Positions 10,701 to 17,801 of a DNA stretch of 57,509 nucleotides are shown in pieces. The DNA is from Desulfobulbus propionicus. GTDB taxonomy: Bacteria > Desulfobacterota > Desulfobulbia > Desulfobulbales > Desulfobulbaceae. How positions within the stretch are numbered: the stretch's first letter is position 1; each line of letters begins with the position of its first letter. The position numbers were made by a program, and so were the translations under genes. The notes beneath the pieces are model-generated. The model had not been told where the DNA came from. It worked only from the letters and a program-made list of their open reading frames with translations, and did no database searches. Where the stretch lies: positions 1 through 57,509 of the forward strand of contig PDTD01000021.1 in NCBI GenBank assembly GCA_002748755.1. Reading direction: 5' to 3'.

Positions 10701-10723
10701 CGAATTATTGTTGCTGCTCTCAT
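4760..10723 (-). CDS. pilY1: Giant PilY1-type pilus tip adhesin with inserted PA14 domain
   Basis: An exported 1987-residue protein, far larger than Pseudomonas PilY1 (about 1160). A signal peptide covers roughly residues 1-28 (hydrophobic stretch, then AFGA). A PA14-like beta domain lies at about 320-430 (TGTLLVQHEGEYEIAVDGNG ... YYLYWKGP). A ladder of acidic loops of the DxNxDG type occupies about 1081-1153, with further loops near WDEDNDGVPD, DINGNGNLDADE, DSDSNGVVDDGE and DLDKDGVVDPTD. The C-terminal third carries the PilY1 propeller block (HVIYTGANDGMLHAFNGG). The tail has a glycine-rich linker. PilY1 proteins cap and prime type IV pili and control retraction through calcium. It ends a pilus operon behind pilX and a small exported protein. 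RBS AGGGA precedes the ATG. PA14 suggests carbohydrate binding (inference). Confidence 0.9.
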   Translation of the reverse strand: MRAATIIRSLLAGTILSVPLTMSVAFGATSADYNVVPPFVSSGAPPLVMLVMGRNHKLYYEAYNDASDLDDDGVLDVTYKPTSIDYYGYFDNFKCYAYNENASSPLFEATSTTQDKKCEGVNEWSGDFLNYLTMSRMDTIRKVLYGGYRSTDTPTETVLERVYVPHDAHTWGKEYTSEAVNGYDIREYSPLELPVVEGVVRHLFASTTKTDGGPPLLRVLPNSQKRIWDWVSSESPVAKDNIEVAAGIKHPGHPNDHEEFETLVTTYARAVNQYASGGWLDYNIRNHRVQRYSHPSEYDFGAIDGAGNPWGNDYDPYTNDSAQQNNYLAIFTGTLLVQHEGEYEIAVDGNGAVEVIIDGGTANEVIIGYYGSHSANGHETYSGTVTLAEGEHSLEFRMEESTGWDQYYLYWKGPDSGNVWTIIPASAFRSLTLSTYRFEAISSTITDYHTRVRVCDPDIGLESDCKQYPDGNYKPIGLLQRHGETGRMYFGLMTGSWTNNTRGGVLRKGIGTITDEIDPHTGVLSSTSGIIDTLNKLQIQGYSYTHSSYRDNCGWITRGPMGNGQCRDWGNPIAEMMYETQRYFAGKKQPTDKYTYDVADGDLDDNKLGLPLAAWDDPYDASNGYDRCSRPYMLVLSDINPTFDADDLPGVNDNFGSGIQTDMKLEDGVTDLDVEEWAEAVSTGESVSGDRYIGQNGSDFDGACSVKNIDGFGAIRGLCPEEPTKGGGYYSAAVAYYGHVTDLQPSVEDDQKVNTYTVGLASPLPRIELDIGGIPVTLVPFAKTVSSRGNNNKVWNYWPTNTIVDFFVEEITPTHGVFRINYEDVEQGADHDMDDIVKYSFQLVDSSGVPVNDPADAVAVDITLAAESASGSYIQHAGYIISGTTKDGTYLEVTDSDTPVEYDFLTWLDTPPGVDPIEPGDIAAIEARDNPGEHHDESLGVLPLYTTRRFVPDSSGGAAAASLIPNPLWYAAKWGNFKDSDGDKTPNLDTEWDEDNDGVPDTYYYVTNPLRLQEQLNKSFAAILNTASSGTAASVISNTRTGEGAVYQSIFFPKVSDTTGAANTVEWIGQLHGFFVDSYGYIREDSNENDILDIVGPDLNGDGRVLHEDNNFNGLLDTEDTNGNGLLDPGEDLNDNGQLDTEDEDGDGVLDVETTAAVFDPLFHAFLSQIDAILLYGDSDATRYYDINGNGNLDADEMLWSIGATGLDFEDFHYLWNTTDWLNSALLDPVTQRSTYLSEERQRYIFTWVDSDSNGVVDDGEVKDFIWGGAAVTRTDLSDPAQFYAYLTLYWTFDDTPSAISTLIPPEFDSFLLEQTERQVNWVRGLDYVDASGEPEPIHLNGSDIPGTELRSRYYNHSTWRLGDIVYSTPTLVASPAENFHLLYRDPTYAAFAAQYEGRRHVIYTGANDGMLHAFNGGFYDERNQQYCREMNADYNPWDSDLTNDEACASTTSYPELGAELWAYVPFHLLPHLYWLTDTAYGHSYYVDLKPRIFDAKIFPVDTDHPYGWGTVMVVGMRLGGATVQADLDKDGVVDPTDPVMRSAYVIFDITNPEVPPRLLGEIAMPKQGFTTNYPGVVVMKDGDHDGVYDDYDNTNPKEGENRWFLAFGSGPANASGEPDPTLLNAISSSQNGQFYLLDLVKLATHNTLYTLTDNLGAGGHQTGVLKEGLHPYVSLEPGTFVSDPITVDWNLDFNADVLYYGTVAGNSPGTPAWKGTLRRLVIDDPNDDDEDQDPSNWVADNVMLDAQQPITAAATAGIDETGQRWVYFGTGRYLDSSDVINLDRQSFYGLKEPFDTTTDEYTYDTIRKAELVDTTNYRVNLDGTVNTDTATGWHWEDLVAEQQEKQGWYLDFLTETGEKAGERNLGQGILLGGLMSFTTFTPSADVCIPSGSSSLWALYYTTGTAYETDVFGGGSTGTGGGGTGGGQGESPRKVSLGGGLAASPSAHSGRQDGSAIMVQTSTGEIKRVEQDNPLQTKSGVQSWKVR

Positions 10724-10741
10724 ATCAGTATCCCTGTTGTT

Positions 10742-11086
10742 TTAATATTGTTCAATCTGATACACACGATTGCCTTCGGCCATCATGAGAACACGGCTGC
10801 CCTGGTGGAGATCCTTCAGGGTGATGTACTCTTTGTATACGGCCGCATCCTCTTCATACACCCGGCGAAGAATAACGTCATCCATGATGGTATACCTGGT
10901 TTCGTCCACCATGATATACGTCCTTTTCCCTTTCCAGGGCTTTCGGGTCACTATGCCGTCCACCCACTTACCGATGGCATCAGCCTGGCAGTCCCCGCCA
11001 GGAGACACCACCAGCACACCTGCGGTCATGATTGCCGCGAAAAGACAGACTGCAACTCGATGATAGATGTCTTTTAATACCTGCAT
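10742..11086 (-). CDS. Small exported protein between pilX and pilY1
   Basis: 114 residues with an N-terminal hydrophobic segment (VAVCLFAAIMTAGVLVV) followed by a cysteine, looking like a signal peptide of either ordinary or lipoprotein kind. The mature part is rich in beta-type segments (RTYIMVDETRYTIMDD, SRVLMMAEGNRVYQIEQ). It overlaps the end of pilX by 13 bases and ends 18 bases before pilY1, so it is translationally tied to the pilus operon. I do not recognise the family. Its position suggests a periplasmic or envelope partner of PilX/PilY1. Small proteins of this kind are common before pilY1 in delta-group genomes, but that is a recollection, not shown here. Confidence 0.7.
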   Translation of the reverse strand: MQVLKDIYHRVAVCLFAAIMTAGVLVVSPGGDCQADAIGKWVDGIVTRKPWKGKRTYIMVDETRYTIMDDVILRRVYEEDAAVYKEYITLKDLHQGSRVLMMAEGNRVYQIEQY

Positions 11087-11715
11087 GTGCCCTCCTGTCC
11101 TACCACATGTCTCCAGGTCAGCATGAGTCGTGACTTGGAATTCCTCTTGTCCAGTTGTTGCGAATGAATGTCCAGCGCGATGATACTGCCCCCCTGGGCT
11201 ACAGATTTCCCCAAGCCCTCGTATCCGGCAACCATCTGCAGGGCCGAGCCTGGCTGAACCTTGGTGACACCGTATACAGCGATATTGGTATGCGACAAGG
11301 TGTCGTCACTGCGAAGACCGGAGGCGAGATTTTCAGGAATACGAAGGGAACGAATCGAATCCGAGGGAATATCATCTTCCACTGTATCGTCCCCAGCCCC
11401 AAGGATTCCTTTGATATTGGCGACGTACGCGAGATCGGGGTCAAGGATGTCCACCCCTGCTATCGTGGTGGTACTGGTTTGAAACCCCTTGGGGCAACTC
11501 AAGTTCTGCTCCACCATCTCAATCCCTACCTGCAGACCGCCGTCTGCCCGGTAAAACGCGTGCTTGGCGTTTTTATCATTGGCAGCGACCCGTTGTTCAA
11601 AAACACTGGTGGTGGTGCCAAAAATCCCGAGCAGGCTGAGCATGACCAGCATCAGTAGAGCCAGCACCAGTACAAAACCGTTCTCATCCCCTCTGTTGTC
11701 CTTTTTTAGGTTCAC
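11074..11715 (-). CDS. pilX: Minor pilin PilX
   Basis: PilX-type minor pilin: a short leader ending ENG, then the hydrophobic stalk FVLVLALLMLVMLSLLGIFG, then a soluble head with ANDKNAKHAFYRADGGLQVG, the conserved post-stalk region of PilX N-domain proteins. It lacks the Glu5 of major pilins, as PilX members do. The GTG at 11715 is preferred because AAGGAG sits six bases upstream; an ATG at 11769 adds 18 residues without a good site. In the initiation complex, minor pilins FimT/PilV/PilW/PilX with PilY1 prime pilus assembly at the inner membrane. Follows pilV after a 90-base gap. Confidence 0.85.
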   Translation of the reverse strand: MNLKKDNRGDENGFVLVLALLMLVMLSLLGIFGTTTSVFEQRVAANDKNAKHAFYRADGGLQVGIEMVEQNLSCPKGFQTSTTTIAGVDILDPDLAYVANIKGILGAGDDTVEDDIPSDSIRSLRIPENLASGLRSDDTLSHTNIAVYGVTKVQPGSALQMVAGYEGLGKSVAQGGSIIALDIHSQQLDKRNSKSRLMLTWRHVVGQEGTCRY

Positions 11716-11806
11716 GTCAATCTCCTTGGGTGGCTGAACCGCCAGTTGGCGCCCTTTCTCAAGGGGCATTTCTTACTTGAGACACCCTCTTCATAAGAAA
11801 CTGGGG

Positions 11807-12283
11807 TTAAATAATATCGTCTTTCAGATAAACAAAGGTAACCGGCGCGCTCATATTCTGACTGAGATCCTGCACATGCACATGAATGGTCATCACATTG
11901 GGGACCGGGGTGTCCAGAGCCGCGTTCCAGAAAAACTGATAGCGGCCATCCGTGGACGTACCACTGCCGTCCGCCGTAGCGGCCGTCATATTGTCCAGAC
12001 CAAAATTGCCGCCGTCATCGTCAATACCATCCTGATTATTGTCCTGATCGGTACCGTCTCCATTGAGATCCGTGATCGCAGTGTATTTCAGCCCGATGAG
12101 CAACTCAATCTGCTCGGCGTTCAAGTTACCGGCTTCGCTCAGCATATTTGCCCGCATATTGCCCTCCACGGAATAGGCCTGCATGCTGTAGAGGGCAATA
12201 ATACCTATCACCAGGAGCACAATGGCCATCATCACCTCAATCAGGGTAAAGCCGCGCTGGGAGAAAAAGATTTGTTTCTGCAT
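11807..12283 (-). CDS. pilV: Minor pilin PilV
   Basis: 158-residue type IV prepilin. Leader MQKQIFFSQRG is cleaved before FTLIEVMMAIVLLVIGIIAL, with Glu at position 5 of the mature form. The head contains an acidic loop run DLNGDGTDQDNNQDGIDDDG, resembling paired calcium-binding loops. Overlaps pilW by one base (stop and start share position 12283), so the two are translationally coupled. The prepilin peptidase and the assembly ATPases are not in this window. Confidence 0.87.
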   Translation of the reverse strand: MQKQIFFSQRGFTLIEVMMAIVLLVIGIIALYSMQAYSVEGNMRANMLSEAGNLNAEQIELLIGLKYTAITDLNGDGTDQDNNQDGIDDDGGNFGLDNMTAATADGSGTSTDGRYQFFWNAALDTPVPNVMTIHVHVQDLSQNMSAPVTFVYLKDDII

Positions 12284-12972
12284 TACAGCCCCATGTTGCG
12301 AAGGTTCACAGTTGTCACGTACAGCCGTCGGCGGACATTGTCGTTAAAAGGTCCCCAGACAGTACCAGAGGGCGAGGTGTAGGTCAGCCCGGTATTCTCA
12401 TAATCCTGGGCTGCCTTGCTCGCCCTGGCCAACAGACAAATACGGATGGCACGGATGTCATCAAGGACTGTGGTGGTGTTGCCCTCAGCGTCCAGATACT
12501 GAAATTCAAGGCTGGTGGCATCGTTAAAATTTTCCGCCACAGCCTGAATAGTCGAGCCGCCATTGACCTCCTTTCGACCCAGCCTCCAGATACCATCTGA
12601 ACCAGATTGATACATGCTGTACTGGATGATCTCATCACTCTGATCGGTCTTCCCGTCTCCATCAAGATCACAGGAAACCTTGACATCGTTGAGATGCGCC
12701 TCTTCAATGGTCGCTCCCGCGCCTGAGCCGTCATCATACCCGGCCATACGCAAATCACTGACCATGGCATAGATGGCTGCCCGCACATTCTGCTGCATTT
12801 CTGCCACATCATCCTGGGCCACATATGTCCGCTGCTGGCTAATATAGGCGCCATAAATCGCTCCCATGACCATCCCGGAAATCGCCAGGGTGATCATAAG
12901 CTCGACCATGGTAAAGCCTGTGTTGTGTCGATGCTCAACCATCCTTGTCCACCCAACCTGTTGTTTACTCAT
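12283..12972 (-). CDS. pilW: Minor pilin PilW
   Basis: Type IV prepilin with leader ending RHNTG before FTMVELMITLAISGMVMGA. The following region (EMQQNVRAAIYAMVSDLRMA) is the PilW-type signature after the stalk, and an acidic loop SCDLDGDGKTDQSDE occurs in the head. I use the ATG at 12972, giving 229 residues and a normal short leader. A longer frame from 13026 would overlap fimT and give an unusually long leader. The ribosome site is weak, so translation is probably coupled to fimT, whose stop lies 11 bases away. Confidence 0.87.
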   Translation of the reverse strand: MSKQQVGWTRMVEHRHNTGFTMVELMITLAISGMVMGAIYGAYISQQRTYVAQDDVAEMQQNVRAAIYAMVSDLRMAGYDDGSGAGATIEEAHLNDVKVSCDLDGDGKTDQSDEIIQYSMYQSGSDGIWRLGRKEVNGGSTIQAVAENFNDATSLEFQYLDAEGNTTTVLDDIRAIRICLLARASKAAQDYENTGLTYTSPSGTVWGPFNDNVRRRLYVTTVNLRNMGL

Positions 12973-12982
12973 TATCTTTTGC

Positions 12983-13498
12983 CTACTGGTCGATTCGTAT
13001 GTTGCCGGCCTGATTGAAGACCACACTGCTGGTCACGTTTCGGCTGTTTTTCAGTTGCACTTTGCCATTGACCAACCCCCCACCGTTGGCCATGGGAATG
13101 GTGGTTTTCCGGAAAATGATGGTCGGCTGACCATCGTCATTTCCGGGCAGATTGTTACTGACCACAGAAAGCTCATTGGGCAGCGGCTCAGCTAAAACAA
13201 TCGCTGGCTCACCCCCATCATATTCACAATCACCGTCGTCATCCTGAAAAACAACATAGGGGTAGGACAGGCCATTGACAGTCTGGTTAAAGGTCAAAAC
13301 ACAGTTGACATTGCGGTGAACAGCCTCGCTCTTGGCCTGCATGGCCGCCATATACAGATTTCTAGTAGCAGCTTTAAGCTGCATATTTGGCAAAAAAGTC
13401 CTGAGACTCAGTGCGGCTATGCTGGCAGCAATGGCCAGGATCGACACCACGATCACCAGTTCAACGGTTGTGAATCCCCTGTTCTTCATCTGTTTCAT
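12983..13498 (-). CDS. fimT: Minor pilin FimT/GspH-type
   Basis: First gene of the minor pilin run. Leader MKQMKNRG is cut before FTTVELVIVVSILAIAASIA. The head has the GspH/FimT pattern (LYMAAMQAKSEAVHRNVNCV) and an acidic stretch DDDGDCEYDGG. Start chosen at the ATG at 13498 with AAAGG upstream, which gives an eight-residue leader. The longer frame from 13549 would place 17 extra residues before it. FimT in other bacteria can bind DNA during uptake; here the role in pilus priming is more likely from context. Confidence 0.87.
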   Translation of the reverse strand: MKQMKNRGFTTVELVIVVSILAIAASIAALSLRTFLPNMQLKAATRNLYMAAMQAKSEAVHRNVNCVLTFNQTVNGLSYPYVVFQDDDGDCEYDGGEPAIVLAEPLPNELSVVSNNLPGNDDGQPTIIFRKTTIPMANGGGLVNGKVQLKNSRNVTSSVVFNQAGNIRIDQ

Positions 13499-13699
13499 AG
13501 GCGGCCTTTCCTGTTGCGGTTGAAATTCTTTATACTCGCATCCTATCAAAAAACATACCTGAAAAGGAAAAAAATAAAAAATCCATATAAATAGAGGAGT
13601 TGAAAGAAATACACCGACTACCCCTCACCTTTTTCAACCACCATTTCTGCCCTATTTCTATAAAAAATTAACACCTGGTTGGGGGTACTAGAAATTTTT

Positions 13700-15118
13700 T
13701 TAATACTCTGTGCCCCGGTCCTTCTCCACCCCGTACTCTTTGATTTTGCTCAACAGCGAAGGATAACTGATCTCCAGCAGCTGGGCAGCCCGGGACTTGT
13801 TTCCCCCTGTCTTCTCCAAGGCCTTGCTGATGAGTTGGCGCTCCAGCATGCGACTGCCCTGTTTAATGGAAAAGGTATTGAAGACCTCGCTTGCATGCCC
13901 CTGGGTGTTTGTTTCTGCCTGCAGGTGCGCCGGGAGCAGCTGCGGTTGGATGGTATCAGACTCAGCCAGCAGCACCGCCCTTTCCAGACAGTTTTTGAGT
14001 TCACGGACATTACCCGGCCAGGGATATTGCATAAGCAGTCGCAGGGCTGCCGGTGCAATGGTGCGCACAGGTTTCTGGAAACGGACGGCGTAGAGTTCCA
14101 GAAAATGAAGGGCCAGGTGACTGATATCCTCAACCCTTGCCCGCAGAGGAGGTATTTTCAGGGGAAGGACATTCAGTCGAAACAGCAGGTCTTCGCGAAA
14201 ATGCCCCTGCGCCACCTCTTGCTTGAGATCCCGGGCTGTGGCTGCCACCACCCGCACATCCACAGGGAGGGCATTGGCTGATCCCACTGGCCGTACCTCT
14301 CTTTCCTGCAGCACCCGCAGCAGGGTGACCTGGGTGGCGAGAGGCAACTCACCAATTTCATCAAGAAAGATGGTGCCGCCGTGGGCTTCGGCAAACAAAC
14401 CTTTTCGATCACTCTCTGCACCGGTAAAGGCCCCTTTCACATAGCCGAACAGCTCACTTTCCACCAGGTTTTCGGGCAGGCCGCCGCAGTTGATGGCGAT
14501 AAAGGGCTCCTTCTTTCGGGGGCTGGCAGCATGGATCCCCCTGGCAAACAGCTCTTTGCCTGTGCCGGACTCACCGGTTATCAAAACCGTGGTGGTGTAG
14601 GGGGCAATTTTATACGCCAGCTCGCCAAGCTGCTGCAGGGCCTCGGAGCTGCCCACCATGCCTGGGAACAGGCGGGATGCCCTTTGGCGGGTGATCCTTT
14701 TTCGTAATTGGTCGTTTTCCCTCCGCAACCGCTGCCGTTCCTCGGCTTTTTTAACCACCAAAAGAATCTCATCGGCTTTGAAAGGCTTGGAGATATAATC
14801 ATAGGCTCCGCGTTTCATGGCCTCCAGGGCAATATCCACTGTCCCGTAGGCTGACATCATAATAACCGTGGGCAGACGAGCCTGGTCAACTAAACGCTCC
14901 AACAGTGCCAGGCCGTCCATCTGCGGCATGCGGATATCGCAGAGGACAAAATCAAACATCTCCTTTTCCAGGATTTCCAAGGCCTGCTGGCCAGAGGCAG
15001 CAGCCTGCACCGCATACCCCTCTTTACCCAGCAGGGTCTGCAAGAAATGGCGCATGTTTTCCTCGTCATCCACGACAAGAACGGTTCTGTTTTCATCCCT
15101 TTTCAGCTTTGTTCGCAC
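13700..15118 (-). CDS. Sigma-54-dependent response regulator, NtrC/PilR-like
   Basis: Three-part activator. A receiver domain has the acidic pocket VVDDEEN and phosphoacceptor Asp in FVLCDIRMPQMDG. A central AAA+ domain has Walker A GESGTGKE, the sigma-54 contact loop GAFTGAE and Walker B TIFLDEIGEL. A Fis-type helix-turn-helix ends the protein (GGNKSRAAQLLEISYPSL). GTG at 15118 is chosen because GGAG lies seven bases upstream; the frame extends to 15154. The gene overlaps the 3' end of the sensor gene. It sits between pilA and the minor pilins, and pilA has a sigma-54 promoter, so PilR-like control of pili is likely (inference). Confidence 0.9.
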   Translation of the reverse strand: MRTKLKRDENRTVLVVDDEENMRHFLQTLLGKEGYAVQAAASGQQALEILEKEMFDFVLCDIRMPQMDGLALLERLVDQARLPTVIMMSAYGTVDIALEAMKRGAYDYISKPFKADEILLVVKKAEERQRLRRENDQLRKRITRQRASRLFPGMVGSSEALQQLGELAYKIAPYTTTVLITGESGTGKELFARGIHAASPRKKEPFIAINCGGLPENLVESELFGYVKGAFTGAESDRKGLFAEAHGGTIFLDEIGELPLATQVTLLRVLQEREVRPVGSANALPVDVRVVAATARDLKQEVAQGHFREDLLFRLNVLPLKIPPLRARVEDISHLALHFLELYAVRFQKPVRTIAPAALRLLMQYPWPGNVRELKNCLERAVLLAESDTIQPQLLPAHLQAETNTQGHASEVFNTFSIKQGSRMLERQLISKALEKTGGNKSRAAQLLEISYPSLLSKIKEYGVEKDRGTEY

Positions 15119-16718
15119 GGTGTTGCTCCACAACCTTTGCTGCTTGTCCATCACGATCTGCTGGCCTTGCAGGAGAAAAGCCGCCGGGCTCTGCCCCTGC
15201 TCGACTGCTCTCTCCCTCTAGAGGCAGCCTGATTCGGGCGGTGGTTCCCTGCCCGAGTGCGCTCTCAAGCTCCAGTCTCCCCCCTGCCCGTTCAAGAATG
15301 GCCGTGGAAACCGAGAGGCCAAGACCGGTACCCTGGCCCACGGGCTTGGTGGTGAAAAACGGTTCCCGGACCTTGGCCAGCACCTCTGGCGGGATGCCGC
15401 ATCCGTTGTCCTGGATAGATACCTCAAGCCAGTCACCGCCCTCCGCACTCAGGTTGCGAGTGGTGATCAAGATGGTCTTGTCATCCCTACCCGACATTCC
15501 TTGGAAGGAATCAACCGCATTCAGTAAACAGTTGAGCAAGGTCTGCCGGATTTCGTTTGCCTGGCAGCAGATCCATCCCTTGGCCTTGTATTGGGTCAGA
15601 CAGACGATATCCGGAGCGCATTTGATACGCACCAGGTCCAAGACTTGGTCCAGCAGCCTGTGCAGGTTGAACCTGGTGCACTGTTCATCAACCGGGGTTT
15701 GCCGACAATAGCAGAGTAATTGCTGGATGAGCTGGTTGATCCGCTCCAGCTCTTTTTCTATCCTGTCGAGATATTCCTGCTGCTCCCCAAAGGCCAGGTC
15801 ATCGCGTTTGAGCAGGCCGATATAACCAAGGACAATCCCCAGAGGATTGCCGATCTCATGGGCGAGACCGGCGGTCAGCTGTCCTGCGGCAGCCAGACGT
15901 TCGGTTTGGATCATCTCCTTCCGGGTTTCCCGGAGTTTTTGGTTGTTTCTTTCCAGCTTGCGTACGGTATCAGCCAGCTTCTGGTGATCCTGTTGAATCT
16001 GGTCAAGCATGCCATGCAGGGCATTGGAAAGCCGGACAAATTCATTGGCTTCGTTGGGGTTGAGAAAACAATCCTTTTCTAAGAGACTGTGACGGGCCAC
16101 CAGGTCAACCAGCCGATCCAGGGGCCGCATAACAAGCCGCTGCATGCGAAAAAAGACCAGCACACTTAAAACAAGGGCATTGAACAACAGATAAAAGATG
16201 ATCAGTTTTTCCTGCTGAAGCAGTCTACCCCAGTACCGGGCCAGGGGCAGGGCTGCACCGATCCCGTCACGGTTTGGTCCCTCAGACTCCAGGGGCAGCC
16301 AGAGATAGGCATACGACTGGGGAAAGAAAAAGGTGAAAAAGGGGTTATGGGTATAGTGTATGGACACTTCCAGCCCCTTATCAGCCGCCTTGCTCTGATC
16401 CAGATAGTGCTGCATGGCCGTCAGGCAGTGCTGATCACCGCTGTGCAAGAAGGTACCATCAAGACGGGCCATGGCGCAGTCCGCCTCTGCGGCCTCCAGA
16501 CTATTCTCCAAAAGTGAGCGGGGATCAGTCCTGGCTGCCTGCGGCGCAGGGGATGTTAGCATCTGCCCTGCAAAGCGTACCAACCGCTCCCCCCCGCGCA
16601 CACCCTGGCGAACCTCCATGGCCTGCCAGAAGACCAAAGTGACCAGATTCGCCAGCACCATACCGAGGGTGAGCAGAATGCAAAGAGTCGTACTGAGTGA
16701 AAATTTAAGGGTCTTCAT
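15093..16718 (-). CDS. Membrane sensor histidine kinase partner of the NtrC-like regulator
   Basis: 541 residues. Transmembrane helix 1 at about 10-32, an extracytoplasmic domain to about 170, helix 2 at about 172-193, a HAMP-like linker, a coiled coil, the phosphoacceptor box AGQLTAGLAHEIGNPLG (His about 287), and a C-terminal ATPase domain with DNGCGIPPE and GQGTGLGLSVS. The sensory domain has no PAS signature that I can see, and the stimulus is unknown. The architecture differs from the six-helix PilS of Pseudomonas, so I do not assign pilS. It overlaps the regulator gene at its 3' end, so the pair is co-translated. Upstream lies a repeat copy. Confidence 0.9.
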   Translation of the reverse strand: MKTLKFSLSTTLCILLTLGMVLANLVTLVFWQAMEVRQGVRGGERLVRFAGQMLTSPAPQAARTDPRSLLENSLEAAEADCAMARLDGTFLHSGDQHCLTAMQHYLDQSKAADKGLEVSIHYTHNPFFTFFFPQSYAYLWLPLESEGPNRDGIGAALPLARYWGRLLQQEKLIIFYLLFNALVLSVLVFFRMQRLVMRPLDRLVDLVARHSLLEKDCFLNPNEANEFVRLSNALHGMLDQIQQDHQKLADTVRKLERNNQKLRETRKEMIQTERLAAAGQLTAGLAHEIGNPLGIVLGYIGLLKRDDLAFGEQQEYLDRIEKELERINQLIQQLLCYCRQTPVDEQCTRFNLHRLLDQVLDLVRIKCAPDIVCLTQYKAKGWICCQANEIRQTLLNCLLNAVDSFQGMSGRDDKTILITTRNLSAEGGDWLEVSIQDNGCGIPPEVLAKVREPFFTTKPVGQGTGLGLSVSTAILERAGGRLELESALGQGTTARIRLPLEGESSRAGAEPGGFSPARPADRDGQAAKVVEQHRANKAEKG

Positions 16719-16724
16719 CCTTCA

Positions 16725-16943
16725 CCCGGATTGTTCCTCGGTTCAGGTGGTATCAGGTTAGGGAGTTTTTCGCCCACTCATTCCACCTGGGTGGATGTGC
16801 TGCCAAAAAAAAAGGCCAAAAAACGCTCCTTCCTGGGCCAAGCGTTGGGGCACAGTTTATCGAAAGTTGAGCCTGCACCCGGAGAGCACATGCAACTGTT
16901 TTGGTCGTATTGTCTCCAATAAGACAGATGTCTGAGCAATGGG
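16725..16943 (+). repeat. Copy a of the dispersed ~220-bp repeat
   Basis: Begins CCCGGATTGTTCCTCGGTTC, continues AGGTGGTATCAGG and ends near TCTGAGCAATGGGA. The same order of blocks appears at 28741-28966 and 56472-56686. It fills almost the whole gap between the sensor kinase and the TPR gene. No coding potential. Confidence 0.6.
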
Positions 16944-16967
16944 AATTGTTCCCGATGGCGCGCCGTG

Positions 16968-17801
16968 TTATTGGGTCTTCCTCTTGTCTGGGCGTTTGAG
17001 GAGCAAACGCGGAGGTTCATACACCAAGATAAACGGGCCATGCTCCCCTGGCAGTTGGGGTACAAAGTCTGGGACGAGTTGCTCCAGGGTGTGCGGGGCC
17101 AAGCCATGTTGACGGGTGTAGGCGGCAATGGCCTGCTGCACCGCCAGGGCCTGCTCAAAGACCCGTATTTCTTCTGCATACCTGGCCCGCAGCTCTTCAT
17201 CTTTTTCGGTGGAGAGCAGGGTCTGCAAGGAGAGTAAACCAGCGGCGATATTGCCTTCCTGTGCGGAAAACAATGCCGCCAAATGACCAAAAAGCGGCGG
17301 TGCATCTGGAAGTTGGGCAGCTTCGGCAAAAGCATGCGCTGCCTTCTGATAATCATTCATGCCCAGGGAAAAATTTGAACCATAAAAAAGCCGAAGCACA
17401 AAATCTGCCGGATAGGCCTGCACCCCGGTTGCAAAAATACCACTGGCCTTAGCCGCTGCCTCCTTGGAAATGGGGGACAAAAATCCCTGACAGAAAAAAT
17501 AGGGGTCCTTGAAACGGGGATACAGCTGGGTCATCACTTCAAAGTTGTTGCCAAGGGCGGCCTCGTAGCTGGCGGGAGGAACACCTGGCTGCAAACCTCC
17601 AAGAAAAACACTGGTTTTGATAAAAAGAATCTCCGCGGTGAGCTGTTGCAGGTAGCCGGAGGCAACCCTGTACAAAGAAGCTGGCAGGTTGGACTCCAGC
17701 CTGTCGCTCCGGCTTACCCTCCTTTGCTCCTGGACCACAAAGGCCAGACTGTACAAGATGAGCAAAGCAATCCCCAAAAGAGCTGGCATCCCTCTCTTCA
17801 T
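16968..17801 (-). CDS. Membrane-anchored TPR-like protein of the ABC exporter operon
   Basis: 277 residues with one N-terminal hydrophobic anchor (LLGIALLILYSLAFVV) and a helical, repeat-like body (YQKAAHAFAEAAQLPDAPPL). The C-terminal part (TRQHGLAPHTLEQLVPDFVP) resembles the tail domain seen in pilus-associated periplasmic proteins. Its ATG overlaps the permease stop by four bases, so it belongs to the ABC unit. From memory, a comparable ATPase/permease/TPR trio lies beside pilA in Geobacter sulfurreducens. Likely role: periplasmic partner of the exporter; substrate unknown. Confidence 0.7.
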   Translation of the reverse strand: MKRGMPALLGIALLILYSLAFVVQEQRRVSRSDRLESNLPASLYRVASGYLQQLTAEILFIKTSVFLGGLQPGVPPASYEAALGNNFEVMTQLYPRFKDPYFFCQGFLSPISKEAAAKASGIFATGVQAYPADFVLRLFYGSNFSLGMNDYQKAAHAFAEAAQLPDAPPLFGHLAALFSAQEGNIAAGLLSLQTLLSTEKDEELRARYAEEIRVFEQALAVQQAIAAYTRQHGLAPHTLEQLVPDFVPQLPGEHGPFILVYEPPRLLLKRPDKRKTQ

